From: Gordonia sp. X0973
Lineage (GTDB): Bacteria; Actinomycetota; Actinomycetes; Mycobacteriales; Mycobacteriaceae
Reading direction: 5' to 3'
Assembly (NCBI RefSeq): GCF_013348785.1
Contig: NZ_CP054691.1
Span: forward strand, 1,364,001 to 1,428,000
DNA length: 64,000 nucleotides
Shown here: positions 28,602-37,783 of the stretch, piece by piece
Numbering within the stretch: position 1 is the stretch's first letter
How the letters are laid out: the number at the start of each line of letters is the position of its first letter
Position numbers and translations under genes: made by a program
Notes under the pieces: generated by a model
The model's database searches: none
What the model was told of the DNA's origin: nothing
Seen by the model: the letters and a program-made list of their open reading frames with translations, nothing else

Positions 28602-29766
28602 GACCGACCAGGGCCAGGTAGCCGTCGGCCGTAAAGCACACGAGGCGACCCCGCGGGTCCTTCGACCTGCCGAGGATTCCGGCGTCGGCCAGCTCGACCA
28701 AAGCGCGGTGCGCGGCCGACGAGGAGGCTCCGAGCCGCGCGGTGACGAGGTCGGCCGTGAGCACCGGATAGGACGCGAGGGACCCGAGGATCCGCAAGAC
28801 CAACGAGTCGGCCCGGGGGACCGCCGGCGATGCGCCTTGCCGACGACGGTGGTCCACCAGATCGACGAGACATTTTTCGTCCAATTCGACTACCCGCTCG
28901 GCCAGCCGCACAGCGTTCGCGGCAGCCACCTCGACCGCATGCGCGAATCCGGTGACCCAGGCATCGACGTCGCCGGCCCGGAAGGCGGTGAGACCGGCGA
29001 TGTAGCTGTCGGCGTCGGCGGCGAAGACCGAACTGATGGGCACGATCGCGTGTCGAACGGCGTCGGCCCGGCGAAGGATCGGGTGGATGAGGGCCCGTCC
29101 CGTGCGACCGTTCCCGTCGATGAAGGGATGAATGGTTTCGAACTGTGCGTGTGCGATTGCGGCGCGAACGACTGCGTTTCCCGCCGTCGCGCTGGAGAAG
29201 CGGCACAGATCCTCGACGAGGCGGTGAACCTCCGTCTCGGGCGGAGGTATGAAATCCGCGCGGAGCGGACTCCAGCCGGGACCGCCGACCCAGTTCTGCT
29301 CGGTTCGAAGTCCGGATTGCAGACGCGGTTCGATCACGTGTTGCAGCCGCTCGATGGCATCGATGGTAATCGGGCGGTCGGGGTCGGAGAGGTCGGTGAT
29401 GGCCTCGGTGGTCGCCCGAACATTGGCGACGACTTCGAGAGCCGCGCGGCTGCCACGATTCAGTACCTCGGCCACCGCCAGTCGTTTGGCGGTGACGCGC
29501 TTTCCTTCGATCCACGACGACGAGATGCTCTCGGAATGGATTAGGAGGTAGTTGAGGTATCCGGCGTCGGCGGTGATCCGTTCGTCAGCCCGGGCGAGCA
29601 CGACGAGGGCATCCGAGGCCGCGTCGGCCGTGCGCGGGGACAACGATGGGAGGGCGGTTCCAAGGGTGTCGGGGACATAGGCGCGATAGACACCGGGTGT
29701 CCGGTCCGCACGCGCGAGGCCACCGGTGTCTTCTGCGTTCCAGAGTCGTTCGACATAAGCGGGCAC
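28588..29766 (-). CDS. Fic-domain AMP-transferase with C-terminal winged helix
   Basis: 392 aa. The catalytic motif HPFIDGNGRTGR (about residues 212-223) is intact, with His for AMP transfer. The N-terminal SSWIEG matches the inhibitory [ST]xxxE[GN] helix, so this is an auto-inhibited class II Fic protein. The C-terminal ~70 residues look like a winged helix, which may bind its own promoter. I prefer GTG at 29766, five bases after AGGAGG; GTG 29772 overlaps that site. It interrupts the conserved order between the Rv2474c-like gene and aglA. Confidence 0.88.
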   Translation of the reverse strand: MPAYVERLWNAEDTGGLARADRTPGVYRAYVPDTLGTALPSLSPRTADAASDALVVLARADERITADAGYLNYLLIHSESISSSWIEGKRVTAKRLAVAEVLNRGSRAALEVVANVRATTEAITDLSDPDRPITIDAIERLQHVIEPRLQSGLRTEQNWVGGPGWSPLRADFIPPPETEVHRLVEDLCRFSSATAGNAVVRAAIAHAQFETIHPFIDGNGRTGRALIHPILRRADAVRHAIVPISSVFAADADSYIAGLTAFRAGDVDAWVTGFAHAVEVAAANAVRLAERVVELDEKCLVDLVDHRRRQGASPAVPRADSLVLRILGSLASYPVLTADLVTARLGASSSAAHRALVELADAGILGRSKDPRGRLVCFTADGYLALVGLTER

Positions 29767-29778
29767 GGCCACCTCCTA

Positions 29779-29807
29779 TTTCCACTTTAGCTGATCTAAG
29801 TGGGAAA
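29779..29807. promoter_or_regulatory. AT-rich imperfect palindrome in the fic promoter
   Basis: TTTCCACTTTA (29779-29789) and TAAGTGGGAAA (29797-29807) are near-complementary arms immediately upstream of the fic ribosome-binding site. It is the only AT-rich stretch in this area. A plausible autoregulatory operator. Confidence 0.4.
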
Positions 29808-29828
29808 TATATCGGGTGACGATCCCGG

Positions 29829-31469
29829 TTAGCGGCGCGGCACCAGCCAGACCGCGGCGTCGGCCGCCAGCTTCCCGTCGACGAGGGGTTTGCTGGTCAG
29901 CAGGATCTCGCCAGGCGGCATCGTCACCGGCTCCGGTCGGGTGTTGAGCACGCAGACCAGGTGGCCCGCGGTGCGGCGGAAGGCGAGGCAGCCGGCAGGG
30001 GCGCCGTACCACTCGATGCCCTCGCCGGAGAACTCGCGACGGTGATCGCGCAGCTCGATGGCCCGGCGGTAGAGCGACAGCGTCGAATAGACGTCTTCGA
30101 GCTGTTTCTCGACGGTGAGGGCGGCCCAGTCCGGCGGCATCGGCAGCCAGGTGTGCGGGGTGGAGCTGAAACCGAAGGGCGGCGCGCTTCCCTCCCAAGG
30201 AATCGGTACCCGGCAGCCGTCGCGGCCGCGTGCGGTATGTCCCGACCGTTCCCACACCGGGTCCACGAGTGCTTCGTCGGGCAGGTCGACGTTGGGCAGT
30301 CCCAGCTCGGCGCCGTTGTAGATGAACACGGTGCCCGGCAGTGCCAATTCCACGAGCAACAGGGCGCGGGCGCGGTCGACGCCGATCGCATGTCCGGCCG
30401 GCGAGTCGTCGGGTGCGTAGCGGGTCGCCTCGCGGTAGACGTCGTGGTTGGACAGCGTCCACGTCGGCGGGGCCCCGACGGAGGCGACTGCCGCCAGCGA
30501 GTTGTCGATCGCCGAGCGGATCTCGTCGACGCGGTAGCCCGCCGTCGCCAGCCGGAAGTTGAATCCCAGGTGCAGTTCGTCGGGACGCAGATACGCCGCG
30601 AACTGCGCGTTGTCGTCGACCCAGACCTCTCCGACGGTGAACGCGCCGGGGTACTCGTCCACGACGGCCCGGATGCGGCGGTGGATCGGGTGCACCTGCG
30701 GGTTGTTGAAGCGCGGGTCGGAATCGGTGTGCCGCAGCACCTGCGCCGCGCCGACGTCCATATCGGGCAGGCCCGGTGCCTTCGCCAGGCCGTGTGCGAC
30801 GTCGATCCGGAATCCGTCGACGCCGCGGTCGAGCCAGAACCGCAGCGTGTGTTCGAGGTCGGCGACGACGTCGGGGTTCTCGAAATCGAGGTCCGGCTGC
30901 TCGGGTGCGAACAGATGCAGATACCACTGACCCGGCCGACCGTCGGGTTCGGTGATCCGCGACCACGCCGGACCGCCGAATACGCTGACCCAGTTGTTGG
31001 GCGGCAGCGAACCGTCGTCGCCGCGACCGTCGCGGAAGAAGTACCGGGATCGTGCCGCGCTCCCGCGGCCGGCCGCGAGCGCTTCGGCGAACCACGGATG
31101 CTCGATGCTCGTGTGGTTCGGCACGAGGTCCATGGCGACGCGAATATCCCGGGAGTGGGCTTGCGCGATGAGGCGGTCGAAGGTCGCGAGGTCGCCGAAC
31201 AGTGGGTCGATGGCTCGTGGATCGGACACGTCGTATCCGTGGTCGGCCATCGGGGAGCGCATCACCGGGGAGAGCCAGACCGCGTCGACGCCGAGCAGTT
31301 CGAGGTGTCCCAGCTTGCCGATGATCCCGTCGAGGTCGCCGATCCCGTCGCCGTTCGAGTCGGCGAAGGATCGCGGATAGACCTGGTAGACGACGGCGTG
31401 GCGCCACCAATCGCGGTCGGCGGGGTTGAGTTGGGAGGCGGTGCGGGAGCGAACGATGTTGGGGCTCAT
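29829..31469 (-). CDS. aglA: Alpha-glucosidase, GH13 (AglA)
   Basis: 546 aa. GH13 regions: AMDLVPNHTS (I), GFRIDVAHG with the nucleophile Asp (II), TVGEVWVDD with the acid/base Glu (III) and LSNHDVYR (IV). It opens with WWRHAVVYQVYPRSF and GIGDLDGI, typical of oligo-1,6-glucosidase/alpha-glucosidase. It should release glucose from alpha-linked oligosaccharides. No signal peptide. Counterpart of Rv2471, followed by glbO as in M. tuberculosis. Confidence 0.9.
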   Translation of the reverse strand: MSPNIVRSRTASQLNPADRDWWRHAVVYQVYPRSFADSNGDGIGDLDGIIGKLGHLELLGVDAVWLSPVMRSPMADHGYDVSDPRAIDPLFGDLATFDRLIAQAHSRDIRVAMDLVPNHTSIEHPWFAEALAAGRGSAARSRYFFRDGRGDDGSLPPNNWVSVFGGPAWSRITEPDGRPGQWYLHLFAPEQPDLDFENPDVVADLEHTLRFWLDRGVDGFRIDVAHGLAKAPGLPDMDVGAAQVLRHTDSDPRFNNPQVHPIHRRIRAVVDEYPGAFTVGEVWVDDNAQFAAYLRPDELHLGFNFRLATAGYRVDEIRSAIDNSLAAVASVGAPPTWTLSNHDVYREATRYAPDDSPAGHAIGVDRARALLLVELALPGTVFIYNGAELGLPNVDLPDEALVDPVWERSGHTARGRDGCRVPIPWEGSAPPFGFSSTPHTWLPMPPDWAALTVEKQLEDVYSTLSLYRRAIELRDHRREFSGEGIEWYGAPAGCLAFRRTAGHLVCVLNTRPEPVTMPPGEILLTSKPLVDGKLAADAAVWLVPRR

Positions 31470-31493
31470 CGCGAGTGCGAATCCTCTTCCTGT

Positions 31494-31877
31494 CTAGAAC
31501 TCCGCGTTGACCAGCGAATTCGCGGCCATGATCATGTAGTCGACAATCGCTTTCCGATGATCCTCGTCGAGGACGTCTGCCGGGATCTCCGCTATCGCCG
31601 TATTCATGCAGCGAAGCCACGCATCCCGCTCGATCGGGCCGATGTGGTACGGCACGTGACGCATCCGGAGCCGCGGATGGCCGCGCTCGTCGGAGTAGGT
31701 GTGCGGCCCGCCCCAGTACTGCTCGAGGAACATACGCAGCCGCCGCTGCGCCGGCCCGAGGTCCTCCTCGGGGTACATCGGTCGCAGGATCTCGTCGCGC
31801 GAGACCTCCTCGTAGAACCGTTTGGTGATCGCCTCAAAGGTGGCGTGGCCACCCACCTCGTCGTAGAAACTGGGCAC
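31494..31877 (-). CDS. glbO: Group II truncated haemoglobin (trHbO)
   Basis: 127 aa. Hallmarks: [28 protein letters not shown] (Tyr/Trp region) and [10 protein letters not shown] with the proximal His. It binds O2 and possibly NO. GTG at 31877 lies exactly 6 nt downstream of GACAAT (reverse strand, 31889-31884), supporting this start and a leaderless mRNA. It is divergent from the HNH gene. Confidence 0.92.
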   Translation of the reverse strand: MPSFYDEVGGHATFEAITKRFYEEVSRDEILRPMYPEEDLGPAQRRLRMFLEQYWGGPHTYSDERGHPRLRMRHVPYHIGPIERDAWLRCMNTAIAEIPADVLDEDHRKAIVDYMIMAANSLVNAEF

Positions 31878-31998
31878 GCACCCATTGTCCACCTCGCGCC
31901 GATTTACGTGACGGTTGGGGATTGTTAACTCCGTGTACCTGCGACGACACGCCACAATTAGAGTGCACGAGTGCGTCGCCCGTGGTTGTCTGGAGGGC

Positions 31999-32520
31999 GT
32001 GATCGGAATCTCATGGCAACGCCAGCGCGTCCTGCTGCTGAACGCCACGTATGAGCCGCTCACCGTCGTGTCGACGCGGCGGGCCATCGTGCTCACCATC
32101 GCGGGCCGCGCCGAGATCGTGCACGAGGACGAGGATCACGCCATCGCGCACTCCGAGCAACTCGACGTCGTGGTGCCCTCGGTGATCCGACTGCGGCATT
32201 TCGTGCGCGTGCCCTACCGTGCGCAGATCCCGATGACGCGAGCCGCGCTCATGCGACGCGACGCCCATCGCTGCGTGTACTGCGGGTCCAAGGCGACGAC
32301 GATCGACCACGTCCTGCCCCGCAGCCGCGGCGGGCAGAACACGTGGGACAACTGCGTGGCCTGTTGCGCGCCCTGCAACCGCCGCAAGGCGGATCGTCTG
32401 CTCCACGAGCTCGGGTGGACGCTCAACCGGCAGCCCGTCGCCCCGAAGGGACAGCACTGGCGACTGCTGGCGACCGTGACCGACATCGACCCGGTGTGGG
32501 AGCAATACCTGGCCGCCTAG
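31999..32520 (+). CDS. HNH endonuclease (Rv2469c-like)
   Basis: About 173 aa. The C-terminal zinc-bound HNH motif is clear: [21 protein letters not shown], then [14 protein letters not shown]-terminal part [21 protein letters not shown] is shared with a widespread actinobacterial/cyanobacterial HNH family. The role is unknown; DNA repair or defence are usual guesses. Start uncertain: GTG 31999 has GGAGG close by, GTG 31963 and 31933 are alternatives. Its stop codon overlaps that of the convergent gene (CTAG). Confidence 0.85.
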   Translation: MIGISWQRQRVLLLNATYEPLTVVSTRRAIVLTIAGRAEIVHEDEDHAIAHSEQLDVVVPSVIRLRHFVRVPYRAQIPMTRAALMRRDAHRCVYCGSKATTIDHVLPRSRGGQNTWDNCVACCAPCNRRKADRLLHELGWTLNRQPVAPKGQHWRLLATVTDIDPVWEQYLAA

Positions 32521-33041
32521 CTCGCGCCCCACTTCCGTGCGACACCGGGGAGGTGCCGCGCTCCTTTGGCCGCCTCCTGCGCGTAGGTGGCGAACTCGGC
32601 TCGCGCGTCCTCGACCGGCATGCCCAGGGCGGTCTCGACGAATTCACGATTGCCTCCGACGAGGATGAAGTCGTCGACGGATACCAACACCGCCGCGTCC
32701 AATTCGGGTGAGGCGAGAACCGTGTCGCACCAAAACATCTCCGATAACCACTCCTGGACCCCAGCTATGGGAGCGACGACGGCCTGATTCGGGACAGCGG
32801 AGTGCTCCGGACGGGTCGGTGTCATGTCGTCGACGGTGAAGCACACCAGTTCGGTGCAGCCGTGCGAGGCGAAAGCGGCCAAGAGTCGGCGGCCGTCGGG
32901 GTCCGTAGTCAGGTCGACGATCTCTTCGAACGGCACCACTACCCGACTCGGAGCTGCCGCCCATTCCTGGTTGAACTCCGGTCCCTCGCCGAGGAGGCTT
33001 CTCCGAATTCGGGTAGCTTCTGCCGCGCCAAGTAGTCGCAT
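32517..33041 (-). CDS. Hypothetical protein
   Basis: 174 aa, soluble, mixed alpha/beta, no signal peptide. I do not recognise a family. Segments such as LAAFASHGCTELVCFTVDDM and AAVLVSVDDFILVGGNREFV suggest a sheet protein. The start is ATG 33041; an upstream in-frame GTG at 33065 overlaps a small reading frame (GTGA) and cannot be excluded. Convergent with the HNH gene, sharing a CTAG stop. Confidence 0.6.
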   Translation of the reverse strand: MRLLGAAEATRIRRSLLGEGPEFNQEWAAAPSRVVVPFEEIVDLTTDPDGRRLLAAFASHGCTELVCFTVDDMTPTRPEHSAVPNQAVVAPIAGVQEWLSEMFWCDTVLASPELDAAVLVSVDDFILVGGNREFVETALGMPVEDARAEFATYAQEAAKGARHLPGVARKWGAS

Positions 33042-33061
33042 TATGCGCCGATGGCCTCCGC

Positions 33062-33139
33062 TCACGGGTCACGCCTCGCAACCGCCACACCGGTCTCAGC
33101 CGGCGTCCAAATCACTTCGGGGACAGAGTAATCGACCAC
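33062..33139 (-). CDS. Possible 25-residue peptide or gene remnant
   Basis: The frame reads VVDYSVPEVIWTPAETGVAV and ends 33062. It looks like real coding sequence rather than shadow. It fills the gap between the acyl-CoA synthetase stop and the hypothetical gene, and its stop overlaps a GTG of the latter. No convincing ribosome site. It may be a leader, a remnant of a longer gene, or chance. Confidence 0.2.
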   Translation of the reverse strand: MVDYSVPEVIWTPAETGVAVARRDP

Positions 33140-33171
33140 CTTCGCCGCTCGACTGACTGCGGCATTGCGGA

Positions 33172-34743
33172 CTATTCGCTGTAGACCTTGGTGCGCGGCT
33201 CGCGCGTCCAGATCTGGTCCGCTCCGGCGTCGGTGCCGAGGGTGACAAGTTCGCGCTTGAGGATCTTGTTGGTCGCGGTCGACGGCAGGTCCGCGGCGAT
33301 CCGGACGACCGTCGGCCACGCTTTCGGTGACAGGTCGGGCTGTGCGGCGAGGAAGTCGGCGAACTCGGCGGCGGACAGCGTTGCGCCGTCGCGCAACACC
33401 ATCGCCGTGGCCACCCGGTCGCCGCCGTTCGGATCGGGCAGCGCGTAGACGGCAATCCGGCTGATCGCCGGCAACCGCATCAGCACCCGTTCCACGGGCG
33501 CGGCGGCGAGGTTCTCCCCGTCGACGCGCATCCAATCCGACGTGCGGCCGGCCAGGTAGATCCAGCCGTCGGCGTCGCGGTAGGCGAGGTCGCCGGACCA
33601 GTACATGCCTCCGCGCATGCGCTCGGCATTGGCCTTCTCGTCGTTGTAATAGCCGGAGAAATAGCTGGCGCCCTCGGTGTTGACCAATTCGCCGACGGCG
33701 GCGTCGGCGTTGACGAGGGCGCCGGTGTCGTCGAACTCGGCGACGGCGCATTCGGTGACGGTCTCCGGGTCGTAGATCGCGACGCCGGGCAGACCGCGCC
33801 CGACCGAACCGGCCGGGGTGTCGGCTTCGCGGCCGATGATCACCGCGTTCTCGGTGGACCCGAACGCGTCGAGCACCATGACGCCGAATCGTCGGCCGAA
33901 CTCGGCGATGTCGCGGTCGGCGGCCTCGTTGCCGAAGGCGATGCGCAGCGGGTTGTCCGCGTCGTCGGGGCGCTCCGGAGTCGCCAGGATGTAGGCGAGC
34001 GGCTTGCCCACATAGTTCATATACGTCGCGCCATAGCGGCGGATGTCGGACAAGAATCCCGACGCGGAGAACTTCGCCGGCGCCATCGTCGCGCCCGCGG
34101 TGATCGCGAGTGCGTACCCGCTGGCAATCGCATTGGAGTGGAACAGCGGCATCGCCATGTAGCAGACGTCGTCGCGCGTCAACCCGAACTTCTCGACGAG
34201 GAATTGGCCGGCGACGGTCACCATGAAGTTGCTCACCAGCACGGCTTTCGGATCGCCGCTGGTGCCGGAGGTGAAGATCATCATGAACGGATCCATCGCA
34301 CCGGTCTCGCACAACGGGGTCAGCGGATCCGCCTGCGCGCACTGGCCCCGCCACTCGTCCGACTCGACGGCGACGACGCGCACCCCGGGCAGCTCCACGT
34401 CGTCCAGGAGCGCGCGGTTCTCCTCGTCGACGAGAAGGATCTGTACGTCGGCCTTCGCGACGTCACGTGCCAGACCCTCACCGCGCCGGGTGTTGTTGAT
34501 CCCGCAGAGGACGTATCCGCCCAGTCCCGCGGCGGCCAGCGCGGTGAGCATCGCCGGGGTGTTGCCCAGCAGCGTCCCGACATGCGGCGGGCGGTCGGGG
34601 TCGAGTAGGCCGATCAGCGTCGACGCCTGTCGCTCCGCGTCGTCGAGGTACTGCTTCCAGCTGATCCGCTCGTCACCATAGGCGATCGCGGTTCCGGGGT
34701 TGTCGCGCTGGTCGCGCAGGGTCTGCTGGATGGTGTCGGCCAT
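33172..34743 (-). CDS. Fatty-acid/acyl-CoA synthetase (FadD-like)
   Basis: 523 aa, ANL superfamily. AMP-binding motif: MIFTSGTSGDPKAV. Adenylate motif YWSGDLAYRDADGWIYLAGR with the hinge Asp/Arg, and C-terminal ATNKILKREL with the catalytic Lys. It activates a carboxylic acid with ATP and CoA. Chain length cannot be read. It is the third gene of a monooxygenase-hydrolase-synthetase operon, 2 bp after the hydrolase, with AGGAG upstream of its ATG. Confidence 0.88.
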   Translation of the reverse strand: MADTIQQTLRDQRDNPGTAIAYGDERISWKQYLDDAERQASTLIGLLDPDRPPHVGTLLGNTPAMLTALAAAGLGGYVLCGINNTRRGEGLARDVAKADVQILLVDEENRALLDDVELPGVRVVAVESDEWRGQCAQADPLTPLCETGAMDPFMMIFTSGTSGDPKAVLVSNFMVTVAGQFLVEKFGLTRDDVCYMAMPLFHSNAIASGYALAITAGATMAPAKFSASGFLSDIRRYGATYMNYVGKPLAYILATPERPDDADNPLRIAFGNEAADRDIAEFGRRFGVMVLDAFGSTENAVIIGREADTPAGSVGRGLPGVAIYDPETVTECAVAEFDDTGALVNADAAVGELVNTEGASYFSGYYNDEKANAERMRGGMYWSGDLAYRDADGWIYLAGRTSDWMRVDGENLAAAPVERVLMRLPAISRIAVYALPDPNGGDRVATAMVLRDGATLSAAEFADFLAAQPDLSPKAWPTVVRIAADLPSTATNKILKRELVTLGTDAGADQIWTREPRTKVYSE

Positions 34744-34745
34744 CG

Positions 34746-35705
34746 TCACTCCTGGTCGGTGGTGGGAATCGGGTTTCGCAGGTGGTGATCGAGGAAGGCG
34801 ACCTGGTGTGCGACGCATCGGTCGAACCAGTTGGTGCCGCCGACGCCGGCGAAGACGTCGAAGTGATCGCACGGATAGTGGCGCACCTCGGCGCGGGCGG
34901 CGAAGGCGGCTTTCGCCGCGGCGTGGGGCGGCGCGCCCTGGTCGAGGTCGGCGATCTGCACCAGCATCGGCGCGGTGATGTGTTTCGCGAACCGGCCCGG
35001 CCGATGGGTGGCGATTTCCGTGCCGATCGTCGCGTCGACCTCGTTGCGCCACGACGGTCCGGCAAGCTCCGTGTAGGCCTCGTAGTAGCCCGGCGCGGTC
35101 AGGGCCCCGAATTCTCCGGGCCGCGCGACGATCGGGATGGTGGCCGGGCTCTTGCCCGCGAGTTGGCGCGCCGAACTGCGCCACCCCGTCGTCGTCGATC
35201 GGAGCAGACTGCGCGGGGTGTGCAGCGGCAGGGCGTGCCGGGCGGCCGCCAAGCCGTTCACCAGCGGCACGACCGCGAGAATCGCGGCGACATCGCTGCG
35301 GGTCGCGCCGACTTCGAAGACGTGTCCGCCCGACTGCGAGACTCCCCACAGGATGAGTCGTGAGGGGTCGACGCCGGGTTGCCGGGCCGCCGCGGCGCAC
35401 GCGGCGTGGTAGTCGGCGACCTGGTTGCGCATCGAGACACGTTGGCGCGGAAGGCCTTCGGATTCGCCGAACCCGCGGTAGTCGAATGCGAACACGGCGT
35501 AGCCCGCCTGCTGCAGTGCCCGGGCGTACGGGTCGAGCCCGGTGTCCTTCGTGCCGCCGAGGCCGTGGCCCATGACGACGACCGCCGCTGGCCGCTTGTC
35601 ATCGACCACGGCGGCCGCCGGGTAGAACCAGGCGGCGCATTTGACTCCGTCGCTGTGGAAGGTGACGTCCAGCCGGTCCGCGGCGATTCGCGTCGCCGGG
35701 CTCAT
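34746..35705 (-). CDS. Alpha/beta hydrolase (serine)
   Basis: 319 aa. Oxyanion region VVVMGHGLGGTKDTGL, FDYRGFGESEG, nucleophile elbow WGVSQSGGH (GxSxG), and a C-terminal YPCDHFDVF that supplies the His. Resembles fermentation/respiration-switch-type or esterase hydrolases. ATG overlaps the monooxygenase stop (ATGA). In this operon it may hydrolyse an ester or lactone made by the monooxygenase (inference). Confidence 0.82.
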   Translation of the reverse strand: MSPATRIAADRLDVTFHSDGVKCAAWFYPAAAVVDDKRPAAVVVMGHGLGGTKDTGLDPYARALQQAGYAVFAFDYRGFGESEGLPRQRVSMRNQVADYHAACAAAARQPGVDPSRLILWGVSQSGGHVFEVGATRSDVAAILAVVPLVNGLAAARHALPLHTPRSLLRSTTTGWRSSARQLAGKSPATIPIVARPGEFGALTAPGYYEAYTELAGPSWRNEVDATIGTEIATHRPGRFAKHITAPMLVQIADLDQGAPPHAAAKAAFAARAEVRHYPCDHFDVFAGVGGTNWFDRCVAHQVAFLDHHLRNPIPTTDQE

Positions 35706-37081
35706 GCGCTCGCCCCCGACGTCGTCGCCGGACTGGATTCGCCGACGCCGGCCCAGGTCGGCGGTCCCTGCCGACGGGCGCGCTCGAGGCCCGCGGGGAG
35801 TTCCTTCGTGCGCATGTTGTGCTCGTAGAGGAAGTAGTCGAGCTGCTGGGTGTGGCGCGGGCGGTCCAGCATGTGGCCCGTGTAGAGCGCCATGTCCTCT
35901 TCGATCACGCGCCGCATCTCCTCGACCGAGGGCGGCCGATAGTTGCCGACCGCGTAGGCGCCGACCAGCCGCGCCTGCGATTCGACGAAGGGGAACAGCG
36001 TCGGTGTGGCCTGCGCGAATCCGTGGAACAGGAGGTCGTCGATTCCGGGATAGAACATCCGCTTGTAAAGGTCGATCCGGTTGTCCGGGGCGCTGATGAA
36101 CTCCTCGTCGAAGAAGGGGAAGGTGATGTTGTAGCCGGTCGCGTAGATGATGACGTCGAAGTCGGCCGATGTCCCGTCGTCGAAATGGACGGTCTCGCCG
36201 TCGAGGCGCGCGATATTCGGCTTGGGGATGACGTCGCCCGAGCCGAGGCGCAGCGGCAGGTCGATGGACTGTGTGGGGTGCGCCTCGAAGAACTTGTGGT
36301 TGGGCGTCGGCAGCCCGAAATTCTCCGGTCGCCCGGCCATCGGGATCATCATCTGCAGCACCTTGCGCTGCCAGCGCAGCGGGATATGCGGCGACGTGCG
36401 GTAGAACTTGTCGGCCGGCGTGCCGCCGTAATACTTCGGCACGATCCATGCGCCGGATCGCGTCGAGAGCATCAATTCGTTCTGCAGCGCCTTCGACGAC
36501 AGCTCGACGGCGATGTCGGCGGCGCTGTTGCCCAACCCGACGACGAGGATGCGCTTGCCGGTGAAGTCATGCGGTGTCTTGATGTCGATGTAGTGGTGGG
36601 CGTGCATCTCGATGCCGGAGAACTCGCCGGGGAAATCGGGGAAGCGCGGATCCCAGTGGTGTCCGTTGGCCACGACGAGCAGGTCGAAGCGACGCTTGCC
36701 GGTGCGTTCGGTATCGAGTTCCCAACCGCCGCCGGGTAGCCGTCGCGCATGGATGACGCCGTTCTCGAACTCGATGTTGTTCTTGAGGTCGAAGGCTTCC
36801 GCGTAGTCCTCGAGGTACTGCTTGATCTGGGTGTGATGCGGGAAGTCGGGGTAGTGCTCCGGCATCGGGAAGTCGCGGAAGGAGAGCTGGTGCTTGGAGG
36901 TGTCGATGTGCAGCGAGCGGTAGGCGCTCGAGTGGCCGTTCGGGTTGCCGAAGGCCCAGTTGCCGCCGATGCGGTCCGACGACTCGAAGACGGTGTGCTC
37001 GACGGCGTAGTCGGTGAGCATCTTCGACGAGGTCAAGCCGCTGATCCCGGCGCCGATCACCGCCACGGAGGGGATTGCCAT
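35702..37081 (-). CDS. Flavin-containing monooxygenase
   Basis: 459 aa. FAD Rossmann motif VIGAGISGLT at the N-terminus, NADPH Rossmann motif VVGLGNSAAD near the middle, and FSGIEMHAHHYIDI, matching the FMO identifying motif FxGxxxHxxxY. The C-terminal conserved IIYATGYNITFPF is present. It oxygenates a heteroatom or carbonyl compound. First gene of the three-gene operon. ATG 37081 chosen; GTG 37096 is possible. Neither has a good ribosome site. Confidence 0.87.
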   Translation of the reverse strand: MAIPSVAVIGAGISGLTSSKMLTDYAVEHTVFESSDRIGGNWAFGNPNGHSSAYRSLHIDTSKHQLSFRDFPMPEHYPDFPHHTQIKQYLEDYAEAFDLKNNIEFENGVIHARRLPGGGWELDTERTGKRRFDLLVVANGHHWDPRFPDFPGEFSGIEMHAHHYIDIKTPHDFTGKRILVVGLGNSAADIAVELSSKALQNELMLSTRSGAWIVPKYYGGTPADKFYRTSPHIPLRWQRKVLQMMIPMAGRPENFGLPTPNHKFFEAHPTQSIDLPLRLGSGDVIPKPNIARLDGETVHFDDGTSADFDVIIYATGYNITFPFFDEEFISAPDNRIDLYKRMFYPGIDDLLFHGFAQATPTLFPFVESQARLVGAYAVGNYRPPSVEEMRRVIEEDMALYTGHMLDRPRHTQQLDYFLYEHNMRTKELPAGLERARRQGPPTWAGVGESSPATTSGASA

Positions 37082-37154
37082 GCGCCGAGAGTACACAGAT
37101 TGTTGGATGTGTCTACTTGGTTTGGGGAGACTCGGGTGTTGGAAAGCTGAGTTA

Positions 37155-37529
37155 TCAGTAGGGCGCGGCTAGTCCCGGGAACATGGGAAAGTGCTTCACG
37201 TTCTTGGTGAGCGGCACTGTGTGGAGCACGATTGCCGTGGCCGCGATGGCTAGGTCGGCCGAGTCGATGTTGCGATAGGCCGGGAGCCACTCACGGCCGA
37301 GTGACCCCGCAGCTTCGGCGATTTGCTCGTCGACGGGATGCCAGGTCAGCGTCGCCAGCAGCGTGCGGGTCGCTGTCTCTTCGCGGGGTCGCATTCCTGC
37401 CAAGACTTCGAGCCGCGTTACCTCGCTCGCGTGCAATGGTCCCGCACGACGAGAATTCCGGAGTGCATCAAGTGCCGCCGGCGTTCCCCGGAGCACGTCG
37501 ATGAGTACCGAGGTGTCGACGACGATCAT
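37155..37529 (-). CDS. vapC: VapC-family PIN-domain toxin
   Basis: 124 aa PIN-domain ribonuclease. Acidic residues: D5 (MIVVDTSVLIDVL), E41 (TRLEVLAG), D92 (DSADLAIAA), with N110 at the usual fourth position. It cleaves RNA, probably tRNA or rRNA, when free. The ATG overlaps the antitoxin stop (ATGA). Confidence 0.9.
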   Translation of the reverse strand: MIVVDTSVLIDVLRGTPAALDALRNSRRAGPLHASEVTRLEVLAGMRPREETATRTLLATLTWHPVDEQIAEAAGSLGREWLPAYRNIDSADLAIAATAIVLHTVPLTKNVKHFPMFPGLAAPY

Positions 37530-37783
37530 CGGTGCGCGGCATCGCGAAGGCGGCCGCCACTCCGAAGCGAATCGACGTAGGTTTCCCCGTCGAAATCCCT
37601 GTTGGTCCAAGCGCCGAAAGCGGCGTCGAACGCGTTGAGATCCTCGTCGAGGTCTCGGTGGCCGCCGTAGGTCTGCACGACTGCGTCGCGAATGAGTGCC
37701 GAGATCGAGAGCCCGGTGCGGGCGGCCTCGGCGTTGAGCAGCCGACGATCCTCATCGGTCAACGAAATCTGCGTGCGCCGCAT
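37526..37783 (-). CDS. vapB: VapB-family antitoxin (ribbon-helix-helix)
   Basis: 85 aa. The N-terminal MRRTQISLTDEDRRLLNAEA with GLSISALIRDAV is a ribbon-helix-helix DNA-binding unit. The C-terminal part probably wraps the toxin. The ATG at 37783 is 6 nt after a perfect TATAAT on the reverse strand, which lies inside a palindrome, so the messenger is probably leaderless and self-repressed. Confidence 0.88.
   Translation of the reverse strand: MRRTQISLTDEDRRLLNAEAARTGLSISALIRDAVVQTYGGHRDLDEDLNAFDAAFGAWTNRDFDGETYVDSLRSGGRLRDAAHR

Noticed and set aside
35702..37081. Baeyer-Villiger monooxygenase
   Set aside because: The fingerprint has HHYID where Baeyer-Villiger enzymes have a Trp-Pro/Asp; it fits general flavin monooxygenases better.
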